Assembly: GCA_017561205.1 (NCBI GenBank)
Contig: JAFZDL010000088.1
Span: forward strand, 1 to 53,873
DNA from: Oscillospiraceae bacterium
GTDB lineage: Bacteria; Bacillota; Clostridia; Oscillospirales; Oscillospiraceae
Length of the DNA stretch: 53,873 nt
Direction: 5' to 3'
The notes under the pieces are model-generated. The model ran no database searches. It saw only the letters and a list, made by a program, of their open reading frames with translations, and was not told where the DNA came from. Of this stretch, positions 1 to 9,074 are shown one piece after another; within the stretch, counting starts at the first letter, position 1, and each line of letters starts with the position of its first letter. Both the position numbers and the translations under genes were made by a program.

Positions 1-591
1 GACCGTCATGACCTCCTGAGAGATCGTCGCGGAGAACAAGCCCAGGTTCTTCCGGTTCTTCACCTTCTCGATGATCTTCGTTACATCTTTGAAAAAGCCC
101 ATATCCAGCATCCGGTCTGCCTCGTCCAGCACCACGGTCTGAATCTTGTCAAAGCGGATATTTTTTCGGTTATAATGGTCCATCAGACGACCGGGAGTAG
201 CCACCACGATCTGCGGTTTCTTCTCCAACTGCTTGGCTTGGCCCACAATGCCTGCGCCGCCGTAAAGCACCGCCACACGGATGCCCTGGTAATAGGTCAG
301 CAGGCTGCGCAGCTCGTCACCGATCTGAATGCTCAGCTCCCGGGTAGGCGCCAAAATAAGGCCCTGCACATCCTCACATTTTGGGTCGATATGCTCAATC
401 ATAGGAATACCAAAAGCGAAGGTCTTACCTGTGCCGGTAGGAGCTTTGGCAATCACATCTTTCCACTGCATAAATTCGGGAATGGCCTTGGCCTGGATAG
501 TGGTGGGATAGCCGTATCCCTTTTTCTCCAGTGCCTTGCACATGGCCTCAGAAAGGCCTAATTCCCGGAAAGAAATCATTTTTTCGTCCAT
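1..591 (-). CDS. DEAD-box ATP-dependent RNA helicase (3' end outside window)
   Basis: The first 197 residues of an RNA helicase that would unwind RNA duplexes using ATP. RecA-like domain 1 is complete for its motifs: Q-motif Gln33, Walker A APTGTGKT (50-57), PTREL (82-86), TPGR (132-135), DEAD (156-159) and SAT (187-189). The helicase C-terminal domain lies beyond base 1. The ATG at 591 is preceded by an AAGGATG ribosome site and gives MDEKMISFRELGL, the usual family opening. It is divergent from tmk. Which DEAD paralogue it is (CshA, DbpA, RhlE-like) cannot be told without the C-terminus. Confidence 0.95.
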   Translation of the reverse strand, partial: MDEKMISFRELGLSEAMCKALEKKGYGYPTTIQAKAIPEFMQWKDVIAKAPTGTGKTFAFGIPMIEHIDPKCEDVQGLILAPTRELSIQIGDELRSLLTYYQGIRVAVLYGGAGIVGQAKQLEKKPQIVVATPGRLMDHYNRKNIRFDKIQTVVLDEADRMLDMGFFKDVTKIIEKVKNRKNLGLFSATISQEVMTV

Positions 592-681
592 TATTCTACA
601 TCCTTTATTCTTTGCTTTTTCTTATTTTAACAGGTTTTTTCGTGATTTGCAACCTTGCAGGCGGTATCTTCCGTTTTTTAG

Positions 682-710
682 TGGACAAAGTGTAAAAGAT
701 ATGCTATATT
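682..710 (+). promoter_or_regulatory. sigma-A promoter for the tmk operon
   Basis: TGGACA (682-687), 17-bp spacer, then TATATT (705-710) preceded by TG at -15/-14 (extended -10). Predicted start is near 717, about 40 nt before the tmk ATG. Confidence 0.75.
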
Positions 711-756
711 TTAAGGTGATAATTTATATTCTGCCAGTGAAAAGGAATCTATAAAT

Positions 757-1425
757 ATGGGCAAACTAATTGTAATTGAAGGCACTGACGGCTCTGGAAA
801 GTCTACGCAGTTTCGTATGATGTCCGAGCATTTAACAAAGGACAATATAGCATTTAAACATTTGGTATTCCCCCGGTATCAGGAGGAAAGCTCTGCGCTG
901 ATCCGGATGTACCTGGGCGGTCAGTTCGGCTCCAAGCCCACCGATGTAAACGCATACGCCGCATCCGCTTTCTATGCGGTGGATCGCTATGCCTCCTACA
1001 AGATGGATTGGGGTCAGTGGTACGAAGACGGCGGACTCATTCTTTCCGACCGGTACACCACCTCCAACGCCGTTCACCAGGCATCCAAGGAGGCGCCGGA
1101 AGACCGGGAAAAGTATCTGCACTGGCTGTATGACTTTGAGTATGCAAAAATGGGTCTTCCCAAGCCGGATTTGGTGATCTATCTGGATGTGCCCACCGAC
1201 TTCACCCAAAAGCTATTGCGTCACCGGGAAGCTGCCACCAACACTACCGCAGATATTCACGAGCAGGATATGCAGTATCTTGCCACCTGCCGGGAGACCG
1301 GACGCGCCGCCGCCGCATACTACGGCTGGACGGTGATCTCCTGCGTTAAGGATGGTCAAATGCGCTCCATTGAGGATATTCACGAAGAAATTTACCGCCA
1401 TGTGCAGGCTTGTTTGGAGGATTAG
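757..1425 (+). CDS. tmk: Thymidylate kinase
   Basis: Phosphorylates dTMP to dTDP for DNA synthesis in the cytoplasm. The 222-residue protein opens with the P-loop GTDGSGKST (9-17) and carries SDRYTTSN (97-104), the DRY/DRH-type dTMP-binding motif. An Arg-rich LID-like segment follows around 150-165. It is slightly longer than the roughly 210-residue canonical enzyme, as is common in Clostridia. The start has an AAGGA site. It is first in a plus-strand run and followed after 2 bp by the DJ-1 gene. Confidence 0.9.
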   Translation: MGKLIVIEGTDGSGKSTQFRMMSEHLTKDNIAFKHLVFPRYQEESSALIRMYLGGQFGSKPTDVNAYAASAFYAVDRYASYKMDWGQWYEDGGLILSDRYTTSNAVHQASKEAPEDREKYLHWLYDFEYAKMGLPKPDLVIYLDVPTDFTQKLLRHREAATNTTADIHEQDMQYLATCRETGRAAAAYYGWTVISCVKDGQMRSIEDIHEEIYRHVQACLED

Positions 1426-1427
1426 GT

Positions 1428-1970
1428 ATGGTTTATGTGCTGTTAGGAACAGGCTTTGAAGAAATGGAAGCCCTCGCGCCTGTGGATTTGATGCGCCGGG
1501 CCGGCATTGATGTGCTGACCGTGGGCGTGACAGGCAAAACTGTATACGGCGGCCACAATATCGGTGTGGAAGCTGACATTTTGTTGGAAGAAATGGACTT
1601 GACCCAGCTGGAAATGATCGTTCTGCCCGGCGGTTTGGGCGGTGTTGCTTCCGCAAGAGCCAGCCAGGGCGCTATGGATGCAATGAAGTTTGCTTGGGAA
1701 AACGGTAAGTTTGTGGCTGCTATCTGTGCTGGTCCTACGGTTTTGGCCGATTTGCACATCACAGACAACAAGCAGGCAACCTGCTATCCCGGCTGTGAAG
1801 AACAAATGGGGAGTGCCATTATGGATTCCCAAGTCCCCTGTATTCGTGACGGCAAGCTGATCACCGGCGCATCTGCCGGCTGCGCCATTCCCTTTGCCTT
1901 GGCGCTCATTGATGCTTTGAAGGGTTCAGAGGCGGCAAAGACCATCGAAAAGCAGATCGTAATCCGCTGA
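1428..1970 (+). CDS. DJ-1/PfpI family protein
   Basis: A 180-residue DJ-1/PfpI-fold protein, a family of glutamine-amidotransferase-like enzymes tied to glyoxal/methylglyoxal or protein deglycation and stress. The nucleophile-elbow Cys100 is visible in AAICAGP, and the acidic partner Glu14 in GFEEMEAL. Length matches the DJ-1 subfamily. An upstream in-frame ATG exists at 1410 inside tmk, but the GGAGG at 1416-1420 sits 7 nt before the ATG at 1428, so 1428 is preferred. The substrate cannot be inferred. Confidence 0.9.
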   Translation: MVYVLLGTGFEEMEALAPVDLMRRAGIDVLTVGVTGKTVYGGHNIGVEADILLEEMDLTQLEMIVLPGGLGGVASARASQGAMDAMKFAWENGKFVAAICAGPTVLADLHITDNKQATCYPGCEEQMGSAIMDSQVPCIRDGKLITGASAGCAIPFALALIDALKGSEAAKTIEKQIVIR

Positions 1971-1982
1971 CAGGAGGTTTCT

Positions 1983-3527
1983 ATGGACAACTATAAGGAC
2001 AACAACCCGGAGTCAAAAGATCCGGAGTGGCTGGAGCGGCTTCTGAACGGAACGGATGCGCCCTGGGAACAGGATTATACCGAAGAAGGCGCAAAAAAAG
2101 TGCCTTCTGTAGACAAATCGGCCGATTCCCAGGATGCGGAACTGGAACGTATCTTGATGGAAAACTGGTCTGACACCACCCCCGCTCCCGAAACCGTCGA
2201 AAAAGAAGTAAATATTTTCGACGAGGATTTTGAATTCGATACGCTGTTGGCAGCGGACGCTCTTGAGAAAGAACCCGAGGAGACCCCTGCAGATATTTCT
2301 GAATTTGAACCCGACTTCCTGGCTGAAGAACAGGAAGCAGAGGAAGATGCGGAAGAAGAACCGGAAACTGCAGAAGCACCCCGGAAAGGCCGTCCCAAGC
2401 GCCAAGCCGGTTACGGTTTGTTAGGCATCCCCCACATCATATCCACTGTGATTTGGCTGGTTTTGATCTTAGCCATCGGTGTTTCTTTGGGGCGAACGCT
2501 GTGGGTTTGCTGCGCAGATTTGATGGCTTTTGGCAAGGAAGACAGAACCGTGTCCATCACCGTGACGGAAGACGATGACATCGACTCTATTGCCGAAAAG
2601 CTGGGCAAAGCCGATTTGGTGCGTTACCCCAACCTGTTTAAATTCTTTGCTAAAGTCACTGACAAGGCTGACAACATTGGTGTTGGCACTTTCACTTTGA
2701 ATTCCCAGTTGGACTACAACGCAATGATCAATGCCATGTATGATTACGGCCCTGAGCAGCAGGTGGTTACCTTGATGTTCCCGGAAGGCTACAACTGCGC
2801 CCAGATCTTTAAACTTTTGGAAGACAACGGTGTTTGCACCGCAGCAGCCCTGGAAGAGTACTGCATGAAGGGCGAGCTGAACGATTACTGGTTCTTGGAA
2901 GGCGTTTCCAGAGATTTCAAGTATTGCCTGGAAGGCTATTTGGCGCCGGATACCTACAAATTCTATGTAGACGACTCCCCCCGCCGTGTTTTGGAAAAGT
3001 TCCTGGACGAGTTTAATCAGCGTTTCACTGACCTCATGAAAGAGGATTTTGAAGAAGTCAAGAAGACCTACGCCAATCGTCTGAAGAACAAGGGCTATAC
3101 CGATGCCTATATCAAAGAACACACTTTGACCGTACAGGATGTGGTCACTTTAGCTTCCATTATTCAGAAGGAAACCGCCTCCGACGCTGAGTGCTATGAC
3201 ATCGCATCCACCTTCTACAACCGTTTGGTTGCCAATATGCAGTTGGGTGCAGATGCCACCGTTTACTATGCCATCGGTGACTATTTCTGGGAAACCGAGG
3301 TTCTGACGCAAAAGCATCTGGACACCGACAGCCCCTACAACACCCGTAAGAACGGCGGTATTCCCCCCAGCCCTATCTGCAATATGGGTGTTCACGCACT
3401 GTATGCTGCTTTGGAGCCCAACGATACCGGCTACTACTACTTTGTTTACGACTCCGAAAAGCACGCTCACCGTTTCGCAAAAACCGAGGCTGAGCATATC
3501 AACAACTTGAGGGAATTGGGATACTAA
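1983..3527 (+). CDS. mltG: Endolytic peptidoglycan transglycosylase MltG (YceG-like)
   Basis: Cleaves nascent glycan strands at the membrane, setting glycan length. Residues 1-140 are an unusually long, acidic, low-complexity cytoplasmic region. A single membrane helix at about 151-175 follows, then the YceG/LysM-like and catalytic domain. The catalytic Glu is E397 in ASIIQKET; FYNRL and the NTRKNGGIPPSPICNMG loop confirm the family. At 514 residues it is longer than E. coli MltG (340) because of the acidic head. AGGAGG lies 8 nt before the ATG. It overlaps trhP by one base (TAATG), so the two are translationally coupled. Confidence 0.93.
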   Translation: MDNYKDNNPESKDPEWLERLLNGTDAPWEQDYTEEGAKKVPSVDKSADSQDAELERILMENWSDTTPAPETVEKEVNIFDEDFEFDTLLAADALEKEPEETPADISEFEPDFLAEEQEAEEDAEEEPETAEAPRKGRPKRQAGYGLLGIPHIISTVIWLVLILAIGVSLGRTLWVCCADLMAFGKEDRTVSITVTEDDDIDSIAEKLGKADLVRYPNLFKFFAKVTDKADNIGVGTFTLNSQLDYNAMINAMYDYGPEQQVVTLMFPEGYNCAQIFKLLEDNGVCTAAALEEYCMKGELNDYWFLEGVSRDFKYCLEGYLAPDTYKFYVDDSPRRVLEKFLDEFNQRFTDLMKEDFEEVKKTYANRLKNKGYTDAYIKEHTLTVQDVVTLASIIQKETASDAECYDIASTFYNRLVANMQLGADATVYYAIGDYFWETEVLTQKHLDTDSPYNTRKNGGIPPSPICNMGVHALYAALEPNDTGYYYFVYDSEKHAHRFAKTEAEHINNLRELGY

Positions 3528-4744
3528 TGGCAAAATTAGAATTATTAAGTCCCGCCGGTGATATGGAGCGGCTGCAAATGGCCGTTCTATATGGCGCGGA
3601 CGCAGTATATTTGGCGGGCACCGCCTTTGGTATGCGTTCCTTTGCAGGAAACTTCACTCCAGAGGAGCTGCCCAAGGCTGTGGAATTTGCCCACAACCAC
3701 GGGGTAAAGGTTCATGTCACCGTGAACACAATGCCCCGCAATGAAGAAATCGCTCAACTGCCCCCCTATTTGGAGCAGCTGCAGGATGCCGGTGTGGATG
3801 CGCTGATTGTTGCAGACTTAGGTGCTTTTACCTTGGCAGGCAAATATGCACCCAAGTGCGAGCGGCATATCTCTACCCAGCAGTCCATCGCCAATTACGA
3901 ATGCGCCCAGGCCTGGTATGATTTGGGCGCGAAACGGGTTGTATTGGCCCGGGAGCTGAACTTGGACGAGATCCGCACCATTCGGGAAAAGACCGATAAG
4001 GATTTGGAGATCGAGACCTTCGGTCACGGCGCTATGTGCGTAAGCTATTCCGGCCGGTGTCTTCTGAGCAATTATATGACCGGGCGGGATTCCAACCGGG
4101 GCGCTTGCGCCCAGCCCTGCCGCTATCAGTATGCGCTGGTGGAAGAGAAGCGGCCCGGAGAGTATTTCCCGGTGTTCGAGGATGAAAAGGGCACATATAT
4201 TATGAACTCCCGGGATATGTGCACCATCGACCATTTACAGGATCTGATGGATGCGGGTATTGACTGCATCAAGATTGAAGGCCGGGCAAAGTCTGCCTAC
4301 TATGCCGCCATTGTCACCGGCGCTTATCGCCATGCCATTGATGACATTGTGGCCGGACGGCCTGTGGATCCGGTTTGGCGAGATGAAGTAGAACACGTGA
4401 GTCACCGGTACTACTCTACCGGCTTCTACTACGGCTACCCCGGGCAGTACACCGAACACTCCCGGTACATACGTCAGTGGCAGATTTGCGCTATTGTGGA
4501 GAGCTGTGACAAAAACGGCCTTGCCCTGTGCAGTCTGCGGAATAAGTTCTCCCAAGGTGATGTTTTGGAGGCTGTGGGTCCCGATATGCGCCCCTTCCCT
4601 TTTACTGTCACAGATATGTGGACAGAAGAGAAAGAGCCCTTGGATCAACCCAGGACGCCCCAGATGAAGTTTTACCTGCAGCTCCCCAAGCAAGTCCCGG
4701 CTATGAGCATTCTCCGCCACAGTGTAGAGCTTTCCGGAAAATAA
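3527..4744 (+). CDS. trhP: U32-family tRNA hydroxylation protein (TrhP/YegQ-like)
   Basis: U32 'collagenase-like' protein. E. coli YegQ/TrhP and B. subtilis YrrN/YrrO, from this family, take part in prephenate-dependent 5-hydroxyuridine formation at tRNA U34. The 405-residue protein has the U32 signature around ETFGHGAMCVSYSGRC with further cysteines in NRGACAQPCRY, the Fe-S/metal region. GEYFPVFEDEKGTYIMNSRD closely resembles the YegQ segment as I remember it. B. subtilis also keeps U32 genes near mltG (yrrL) and greA. Function by homology only; a protease role is less likely. Confidence 0.85.
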   Translation: MAKLELLSPAGDMERLQMAVLYGADAVYLAGTAFGMRSFAGNFTPEELPKAVEFAHNHGVKVHVTVNTMPRNEEIAQLPPYLEQLQDAGVDALIVADLGAFTLAGKYAPKCERHISTQQSIANYECAQAWYDLGAKRVVLARELNLDEIRTIREKTDKDLEIETFGHGAMCVSYSGRCLLSNYMTGRDSNRGACAQPCRYQYALVEEKRPGEYFPVFEDEKGTYIMNSRDMCTIDHLQDLMDAGIDCIKIEGRAKSAYYAAIVTGAYRHAIDDIVAGRPVDPVWRDEVEHVSHRYYSTGFYYGYPGQYTEHSRYIRQWQICAIVESCDKNGLALCSLRNKFSQGDVLEAVGPDMRPFPFTVTDMWTEEKEPLDQPRTPQMKFYLQLPKQVPAMSILRHSVELSGK

Positions 4745-4749
4745 AAGAA

Positions 4750-4782
4750 AACACCCGGCTGTGATACATACAGCCGGGTGTT
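4750..4782. terminator. Bidirectional rho-independent terminator
   Basis: Twelve-bp stem AACACCCGGCTG (4750-4761) / CAGCCGGGTGTT (4771-4782) with a 9-nt loop between convergent trhP and the phosphoglycerol transferase. In the minus direction it is followed by TTTTCTTTT, so it works best for the minus gene. The plus-side T-run is weak. Confidence 0.85.
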
Positions 4783-4785
4783 CTG

Positions 4786-6342
4786 TTAGTTATCGCGATT
4801 TACCTGGAGAATTTCTTCATTGTAGAATTCGGAGTTCTTTTGCAGTTCCCTGTTCAGAGTCTCCTGGCCGTGGATCTCCGTCAAGGTTTTCTCACCGGAG
4901 AAAAGATCTGTTCCCAAGGCCAAGCGATCACCCTCGATCTCCACACCCATAGCCGCCAGGGTGGTGGGGAACATATCAAACACGCCAAACTGCCGGTTCT
5001 TTTCCTGTTTAGGCTCTACGGCAGAGTTGATAATACAGTTATAGATGGTACGGGTATACTCCTCATCAATGCTTTCTAAAAATTCCGGATCCATGGTCAG
5101 ATGGTCGCCACTGATGACGATGGTGGTATTTTCATAGAAATCCTGCTGCTGGACCCAAGTGACAAAGTCATAGACCATAGCCGAGGAACAGGACAGCACA
5201 TTGGCATACTGGTTATCGTACTTCTCCTCACAGTGCTCGCAAACATAGCCGTCCGGAAAGTGGGTATCCGCAGTCAGCATTGTCAAATTGAAGGGCTGAT
5301 CTTTAGCAGCCAGCTCTGTAAGGGTCTCCTTGGCGAAATTGAAGAGTTTGGCATCCTCGTAGCCCCACCATTGAGCATAGCCCTCGGGCAGCTTGCCTGC
5401 GGCAATCATAGCTTTTGTATCGCCAATCTCATAACCACCATGCTCCGTAATATAATGTCTGCGACCACCAAACCCCGCATCGGAGCCCATCAAAAACACA
5501 TTCTTATAGCCCTGTTCCTGCAGAACACTTCCTATGGAGGTGATGCCGGGCATATAGGGCACATCCTCACCACCGAAATTACCGGACAGCAGTGGCACTT
5601 TCACCGGCAAGCCGGAGGTTTGAGACACCAGGGCAGATGCCGTCCAGGTGGTTCCGTCATAATTCAGCGCGCCGCCAAGGCCCTGACTTTCAGAAAAGTT
5701 CACATAGGTATCTGCAAGCTGTGCAAGCTCTGAGATATAATCATTGGCAACACCGTCGCCATCGGGATCCTGGGCATAGGTATTTTCCATCGATTCCAGG
5801 AAAATATAGATCAAATTTCTCTTTTGCTCGGGGAATTTCAGCACGGATTGCTCCGGTTTCACATAATTCTCTTCAATAAAATCCGAGGGAGTAGATGTGG
5901 TAAGCAAATATGAGCCTACCTTCAGTTCCACACAGAAGAACAAAAACGCGATCACCAACAGCCATGCGGAAATGCGGATATAATGTTCCCGGAAAAAGGT
6001 GCAAACCTTACCTTCTGTATATTGCCGATATCGGGAAAAGCGCGCAGATAGTTTTTTCATCCTGCCGGAAACGTACATATACACAAAGAACAGCGGCACT
6101 GCCAGCAGAATGCTCCAGGCGCCAACATGGCTTACCGCTCTGCCGGTATAATAAGAGGGTGTACCCTCTGCAGGCGCTTTCATCTGATACAATATCTGAT
6201 CCAGACGAATATCATCATAGTTGATCAAAAACCAAATGGTTGTAAAGAAAACCACGCAGGCCAGCAGCATCAGAAAGCCAGCGGTGATGATTCCCGCACG
6301 CTTCCGCTTATCTATCTTTTTCTCTTTGATTTCAGCATCCAT
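4786..6342 (-). CDS. LTA synthase/OpgB-family phosphoglycerol transferase (sulfatase fold)
   Basis: Membrane-anchored alkaline-phosphatase-superfamily enzyme that probably moves glycerol-phosphate onto a lipid- or glucan-type acceptor outside the cell. The 518 residues show three N-terminal membrane helices (about 17-39, 75-93 and 120-142), fewer than the five of LtaS. A sulfatase-type domain begins near RNLIYIFLESMENTY. The nucleophile Thr is probably in NYDGTTWTASALVSQTSG, which resembles the OpgB arrangement. Later metal-site motifs include ADTHFPDG and ISGDHLTM. The ATG has a GAGGTAG site. It is monocistronic. True LTA synthesis versus another glycerophosphate modification is open. Confidence 0.82.
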   Translation of the reverse strand: MDAEIKEKKIDKRKRAGIITAGFLMLLACVVFFTTIWFLINYDDIRLDQILYQMKAPAEGTPSYYTGRAVSHVGAWSILLAVPLFFVYMYVSGRMKKLSARFSRYRQYTEGKVCTFFREHYIRISAWLLVIAFLFFCVELKVGSYLLTTSTPSDFIEENYVKPEQSVLKFPEQKRNLIYIFLESMENTYAQDPDGDGVANDYISELAQLADTYVNFSESQGLGGALNYDGTTWTASALVSQTSGLPVKVPLLSGNFGGEDVPYMPGITSIGSVLQEQGYKNVFLMGSDAGFGGRRHYITEHGGYEIGDTKAMIAAGKLPEGYAQWWGYEDAKLFNFAKETLTELAAKDQPFNLTMLTADTHFPDGYVCEHCEEKYDNQYANVLSCSSAMVYDFVTWVQQQDFYENTTIVISGDHLTMDPEFLESIDEEYTRTIYNCIINSAVEPKQEKNRQFGVFDMFPTTLAAMGVEIEGDRLALGTDLFSGEKTLTEIHGQETLNRELQKNSEFYNEEILQVNRDN

Positions 6343-6492
6343 AGATACTACCTCAATCTTTTTTATTTTCAGTCTATCAAAAGAATATGAACAAAACTTG
6401 CTTTAAATATGAACTATTCTTGCAACTTGGATTTCCGCACAATATTATACATCCTTTTGATACAAAAAGAAAGAGGTATTTTGCAAAAAACA

Positions 6493-6549
6493 GTTCCGCT
6501 GAAATTTCAGCGGAACTCAGACTGTCGAGGAACCCCCCTACGGGGGCTT
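6493..6549 (-). terminator. Terminator hairpins after the MBOAT/DHHW operon
   Basis: Read on the minus strand, a small hairpin CCCCC-GTA-GGGGG (6533-6547) comes first. A perfect 12+12-bp palindrome GTTCCGCTGAAA/TTTCAGCGGAAC (6493-6516) follows, and then TGTTTTTTG. Both lie just past the stop at 6551. Confidence 0.75.
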
Positions 6550-6550
6550 T

Positions 6551-7636
6551 CTACTTTAGGGTTGCACTATTGTTTAAAATGAGGGTGCTGTAGGCAAACA
6601 GCACATCCTGGTTTTGGAAGGTCAAAAAGTTGCTCAACAGCTGTGAACTTACATAGCGGATATCCACCAGGGTAACGGTCTTATAATCCTGCAGCAGCAA
6701 GGGAGCTAAGGCACTGCCGAAAGAATCCCGGAAAATTACCAGTTCTCTTTCAGTCTTGGCATTGGGATTTTCTATCCGCAGCAGCGCCTGCGCGCCGGAC
6801 AGGTACACATCATAGGGGTCATTCCCGGAGAGTTTCTCCAAATCATAGATGCTGCAATACTTCCCTGTTTCGTAGTTATACACCCGGCAATCCGCAAGGG
6901 CAGGATTCTCCATCACATAGATCTCTTCCTCTCCCATAGGCAGTGCCGCCTGGCCGTAATAGACGCCCCGGAATTCCTGGCTCACCAGGGTGGGTGTATA
7001 GCCTTCCGGCCGGAAAATGCCCATTGCATCACAGAGGATATTGGCGGTATCCAAAAGCTTTTCCTGCCGCCAATGGGTGTCGGTGCGGTAGTAATCTGTA
7101 ACAGACAAGCTACCGGTAATGTCAACCTGCTTTGCCCAGGGCATCCCTTTTGCCATTTGATTAAATAATTGGGAGTAGTCCATTGTGGGATAGCCCTTGG
7201 GAGGCGCCAAATAGTAGCCCTTATCCGGTATCACCACAGAATATATCTTGCAATCTGTGTTCTGGAGGTAGGTGGTATAAATATAGTCGAACTTCTTCAG
7301 GGCATTGTTTACGGATGCAGCATTTAAGGGGTATTCCAGCTTGGCTGCGTAGCCATCGGCAATATAGATACCATTGTTATCAATTTTCCCCAAAAGCTTA
7401 TAGGAAAATAGGGATTTTAAGGTGCGAAAATTATCCCGCAGAGGGAACTGGTCCAAGGCATAGCCCTCAAATTTCTCCATAAAACTGCCCTTTAGCACAT
7501 CTTCTACGGAGATTTCAGGGAACTGCTTTAAGGGTCTGCGTTCCGATTGGGACATATCCTTACTTGGGGCAAACCAAGCAAATGCCGTCAGTGCTACCCA
7601 CAGGAAAATCACAGTAATTACACCGATTTTTTTCAT
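6551..7636 (-). CDS. DHHW/SGNH (AlgX/DltD-like) protein, probable O-acetylation partner
   Basis: A 361-residue protein with an N-terminal signal-anchor helix (about 4-22) and an extracytoplasmic SGNH-like domain. DTHW (186-189) gives the Asp-His pair of DHHW proteins, and FRDSFGSA (Ser305) the nucleophile motif. Such proteins usually accept acetyl groups exported by an MBOAT enzyme and pass them to a glycan. A frame reaching 7771 overlaps the MBOAT gene, but the ATG at 7636 has an AAGGGGG site and starts a proper signal anchor (MKKIGVITVIFLWVAL). It lies 11 bp after the MBOAT gene, so they are co-transcribed. The acceptor polymer is unknown. Confidence 0.85.
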   Translation of the reverse strand: MKKIGVITVIFLWVALTAFAWFAPSKDMSQSERRPLKQFPEISVEDVLKGSFMEKFEGYALDQFPLRDNFRTLKSLFSYKLLGKIDNNGIYIADGYAAKLEYPLNAASVNNALKKFDYIYTTYLQNTDCKIYSVVIPDKGYYLAPPKGYPTMDYSQLFNQMAKGMPWAKQVDITGSLSVTDYYRTDTHWRQEKLLDTANILCDAMGIFRPEGYTPTLVSQEFRGVYYGQAALPMGEEEIYVMENPALADCRVYNYETGKYCSIYDLEKLSGNDPYDVYLSGAQALLRIENPNAKTERELVIFRDSFGSALAPLLLQDYKTVTLVDIRYVSSQLLSNFLTFQNQDVLFAYSTLILNNSATLK

Positions 7637-7647
7637 AGTCAGCCCCC

Positions 7648-9027
7648 TTAAAAACGGAAATACAGGAACGGGCTGAAAGAGCCGTCCACCAAATAGCCTG
7701 TGCAAAGGAGCAGCAGTGCAATCAAACCCAGCGGCTCTAATACCGTTCCCGCCCGGGTGGGCAAAAGCCAATTCGCCGCTTTCTTCACAAAGGGGGTCGC
7801 ACCCAAAACACTCAACACGAAGAGAACAGCAAAGCTGCGCAAATAATAGAGGGTCTCCCCTGTTACCGCAGGCAGTCCGTCAAAGCCGAACATCGCTGTC
7901 AAATCATCCCCTGCCTGGGCAATGCTCTCGGCATTGAACAGCACAAAGCTGATACACACCGCCAAAAGCACATAAATATGCCGCAAAGCAGCAGGAAGTT
8001 TTTGCAGAAAGGGCAGGATTTTTTCTATCATCAGCAGCACGCCGAACATAAGTCCCCACAGGACAAAATTCCACGCTGCCCCGTGCCACAGGCCTGTGAA
8101 CATCCAAACCGTGAAAATATTCACCGTCCAGCGAAGCTTATTTACCCGGTTGCCACCCATAGGGATATACACATAATCCCGGAACCAGCTGCCAAGGCTC
8201 ATATGCCACCTACGCCAAAACTCCGTCACACTCCGGGAAATATAGGGGTAATTGAAATTCTCAACGAAGTGAAATCCGAAAATTCGTCCTAAGCCGATGG
8301 CCATATCGGAATAGCCGGAAAAATCAAAGTAGATATTCAGCATAAAGCCGATAGCATACATCCAGTAAAACAGCACCGAGGGCTCCTGGGCTTGTCGGAA
8401 GTTCTGAATAAGCAGTGCAAACTGATCGGCAATGAGGATTTTCTTCCCCAAACCAACCAAAAAGCGGCGGACACCTTCACTAACACCATCCCAGCTATGG
8501 CTGCGGCTCTCCAGTTCCCGGGCCACATCCACATAGCGGACAATAGGACCGGCAATGAGCTGGGGAAACAGGGTCACATATGCGCCGAAGGTAACGAGAT
8601 TCCGCTGAGCCGGCACATTGCCCCGGTATACATCGATGGTATAGCTAAGGCTTTGAAATGTATAAAAGCTGATGCCCACCGGCAGAGCAAGGCGCAAAAG
8701 CGGCATGCTGATCCCGGTTGCTGCAGAAAACCCGGAGATAAAAAAGTCTGCATATTTGAATATGCCCAATAGACCCACACCGATCACCACAGACAGGATC
8801 AAAAAGAATCTTTTATACTTTTCACTCTTGCCGATAGCAAGACCGCACAGGTAAAAGGATAAAATGGTCGCAACCATTAGAATCACATATTTCGGCTCGC
8901 CCCAGGCATAAAACACCAGACTAAACAGCAATAGCACCGTGTTTTTGCGCTTTTTAGGCGACAGGAAATAACACAGTATCACCGCCGGCAAAAAGTAATA
9001 TAAAAAGGGAATACTGGAAAATACCAT
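7648..9027 (-). CDS. MBOAT-family O-acyltransferase (AlgI/PatA-like)
   Basis: Polytopic membrane O-acyltransferase of 459 residues that moves acetyl units across the membrane for glycan O-acetylation. The AlgI hallmarks are present: TEFWRRWHMSLGSWFRDYVYIP (269-290) and the invariant membrane His315 in GLWHGAAWN. Around ten hydrophobic helices span the protein. AAGGAG precedes the ATG at 9027. The downstream DHHW protein makes this a typical two-protein acetylation unit. Alginate itself is not expected here; peptidoglycan, teichoic acid or exopolysaccharide are the candidates. Confidence 0.92.
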   Translation of the reverse strand: MVFSSIPFLYYFLPAVILCYFLSPKKRKNTVLLLFSLVFYAWGEPKYVILMVATILSFYLCGLAIGKSEKYKRFFLILSVVIGVGLLGIFKYADFFISGFSAATGISMPLLRLALPVGISFYTFQSLSYTIDVYRGNVPAQRNLVTFGAYVTLFPQLIAGPIVRYVDVARELESRSHSWDGVSEGVRRFLVGLGKKILIADQFALLIQNFRQAQEPSVLFYWMYAIGFMLNIYFDFSGYSDMAIGLGRIFGFHFVENFNYPYISRSVTEFWRRWHMSLGSWFRDYVYIPMGGNRVNKLRWTVNIFTVWMFTGLWHGAAWNFVLWGLMFGVLLMIEKILPFLQKLPAALRHIYVLLAVCISFVLFNAESIAQAGDDLTAMFGFDGLPAVTGETLYYLRSFAVLFVLSVLGATPFVKKAANWLLPTRAGTVLEPLGLIALLLLCTGYLVDGSFSPFLYFRF

Positions 9028-9043
9028 AAATTGCTCCTTGCAA

Positions 9044-9070
9044 AAAAGGGCAGCAACAAGCCGCCCTTTT
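9044..9070 (-). terminator. Rho-independent terminator after the lipoprotein gene
   Basis: Stem AAGGGC-GC/GC-GCCCTT with a 5-nt loop followed on the minus strand by TTTTTTG. It ends the mntP-vanZ-lipoprotein transcript 4 bp after the stop and separates it from the MBOAT gene. Confidence 0.8.
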
Positions 9071-9074
9071 CTTA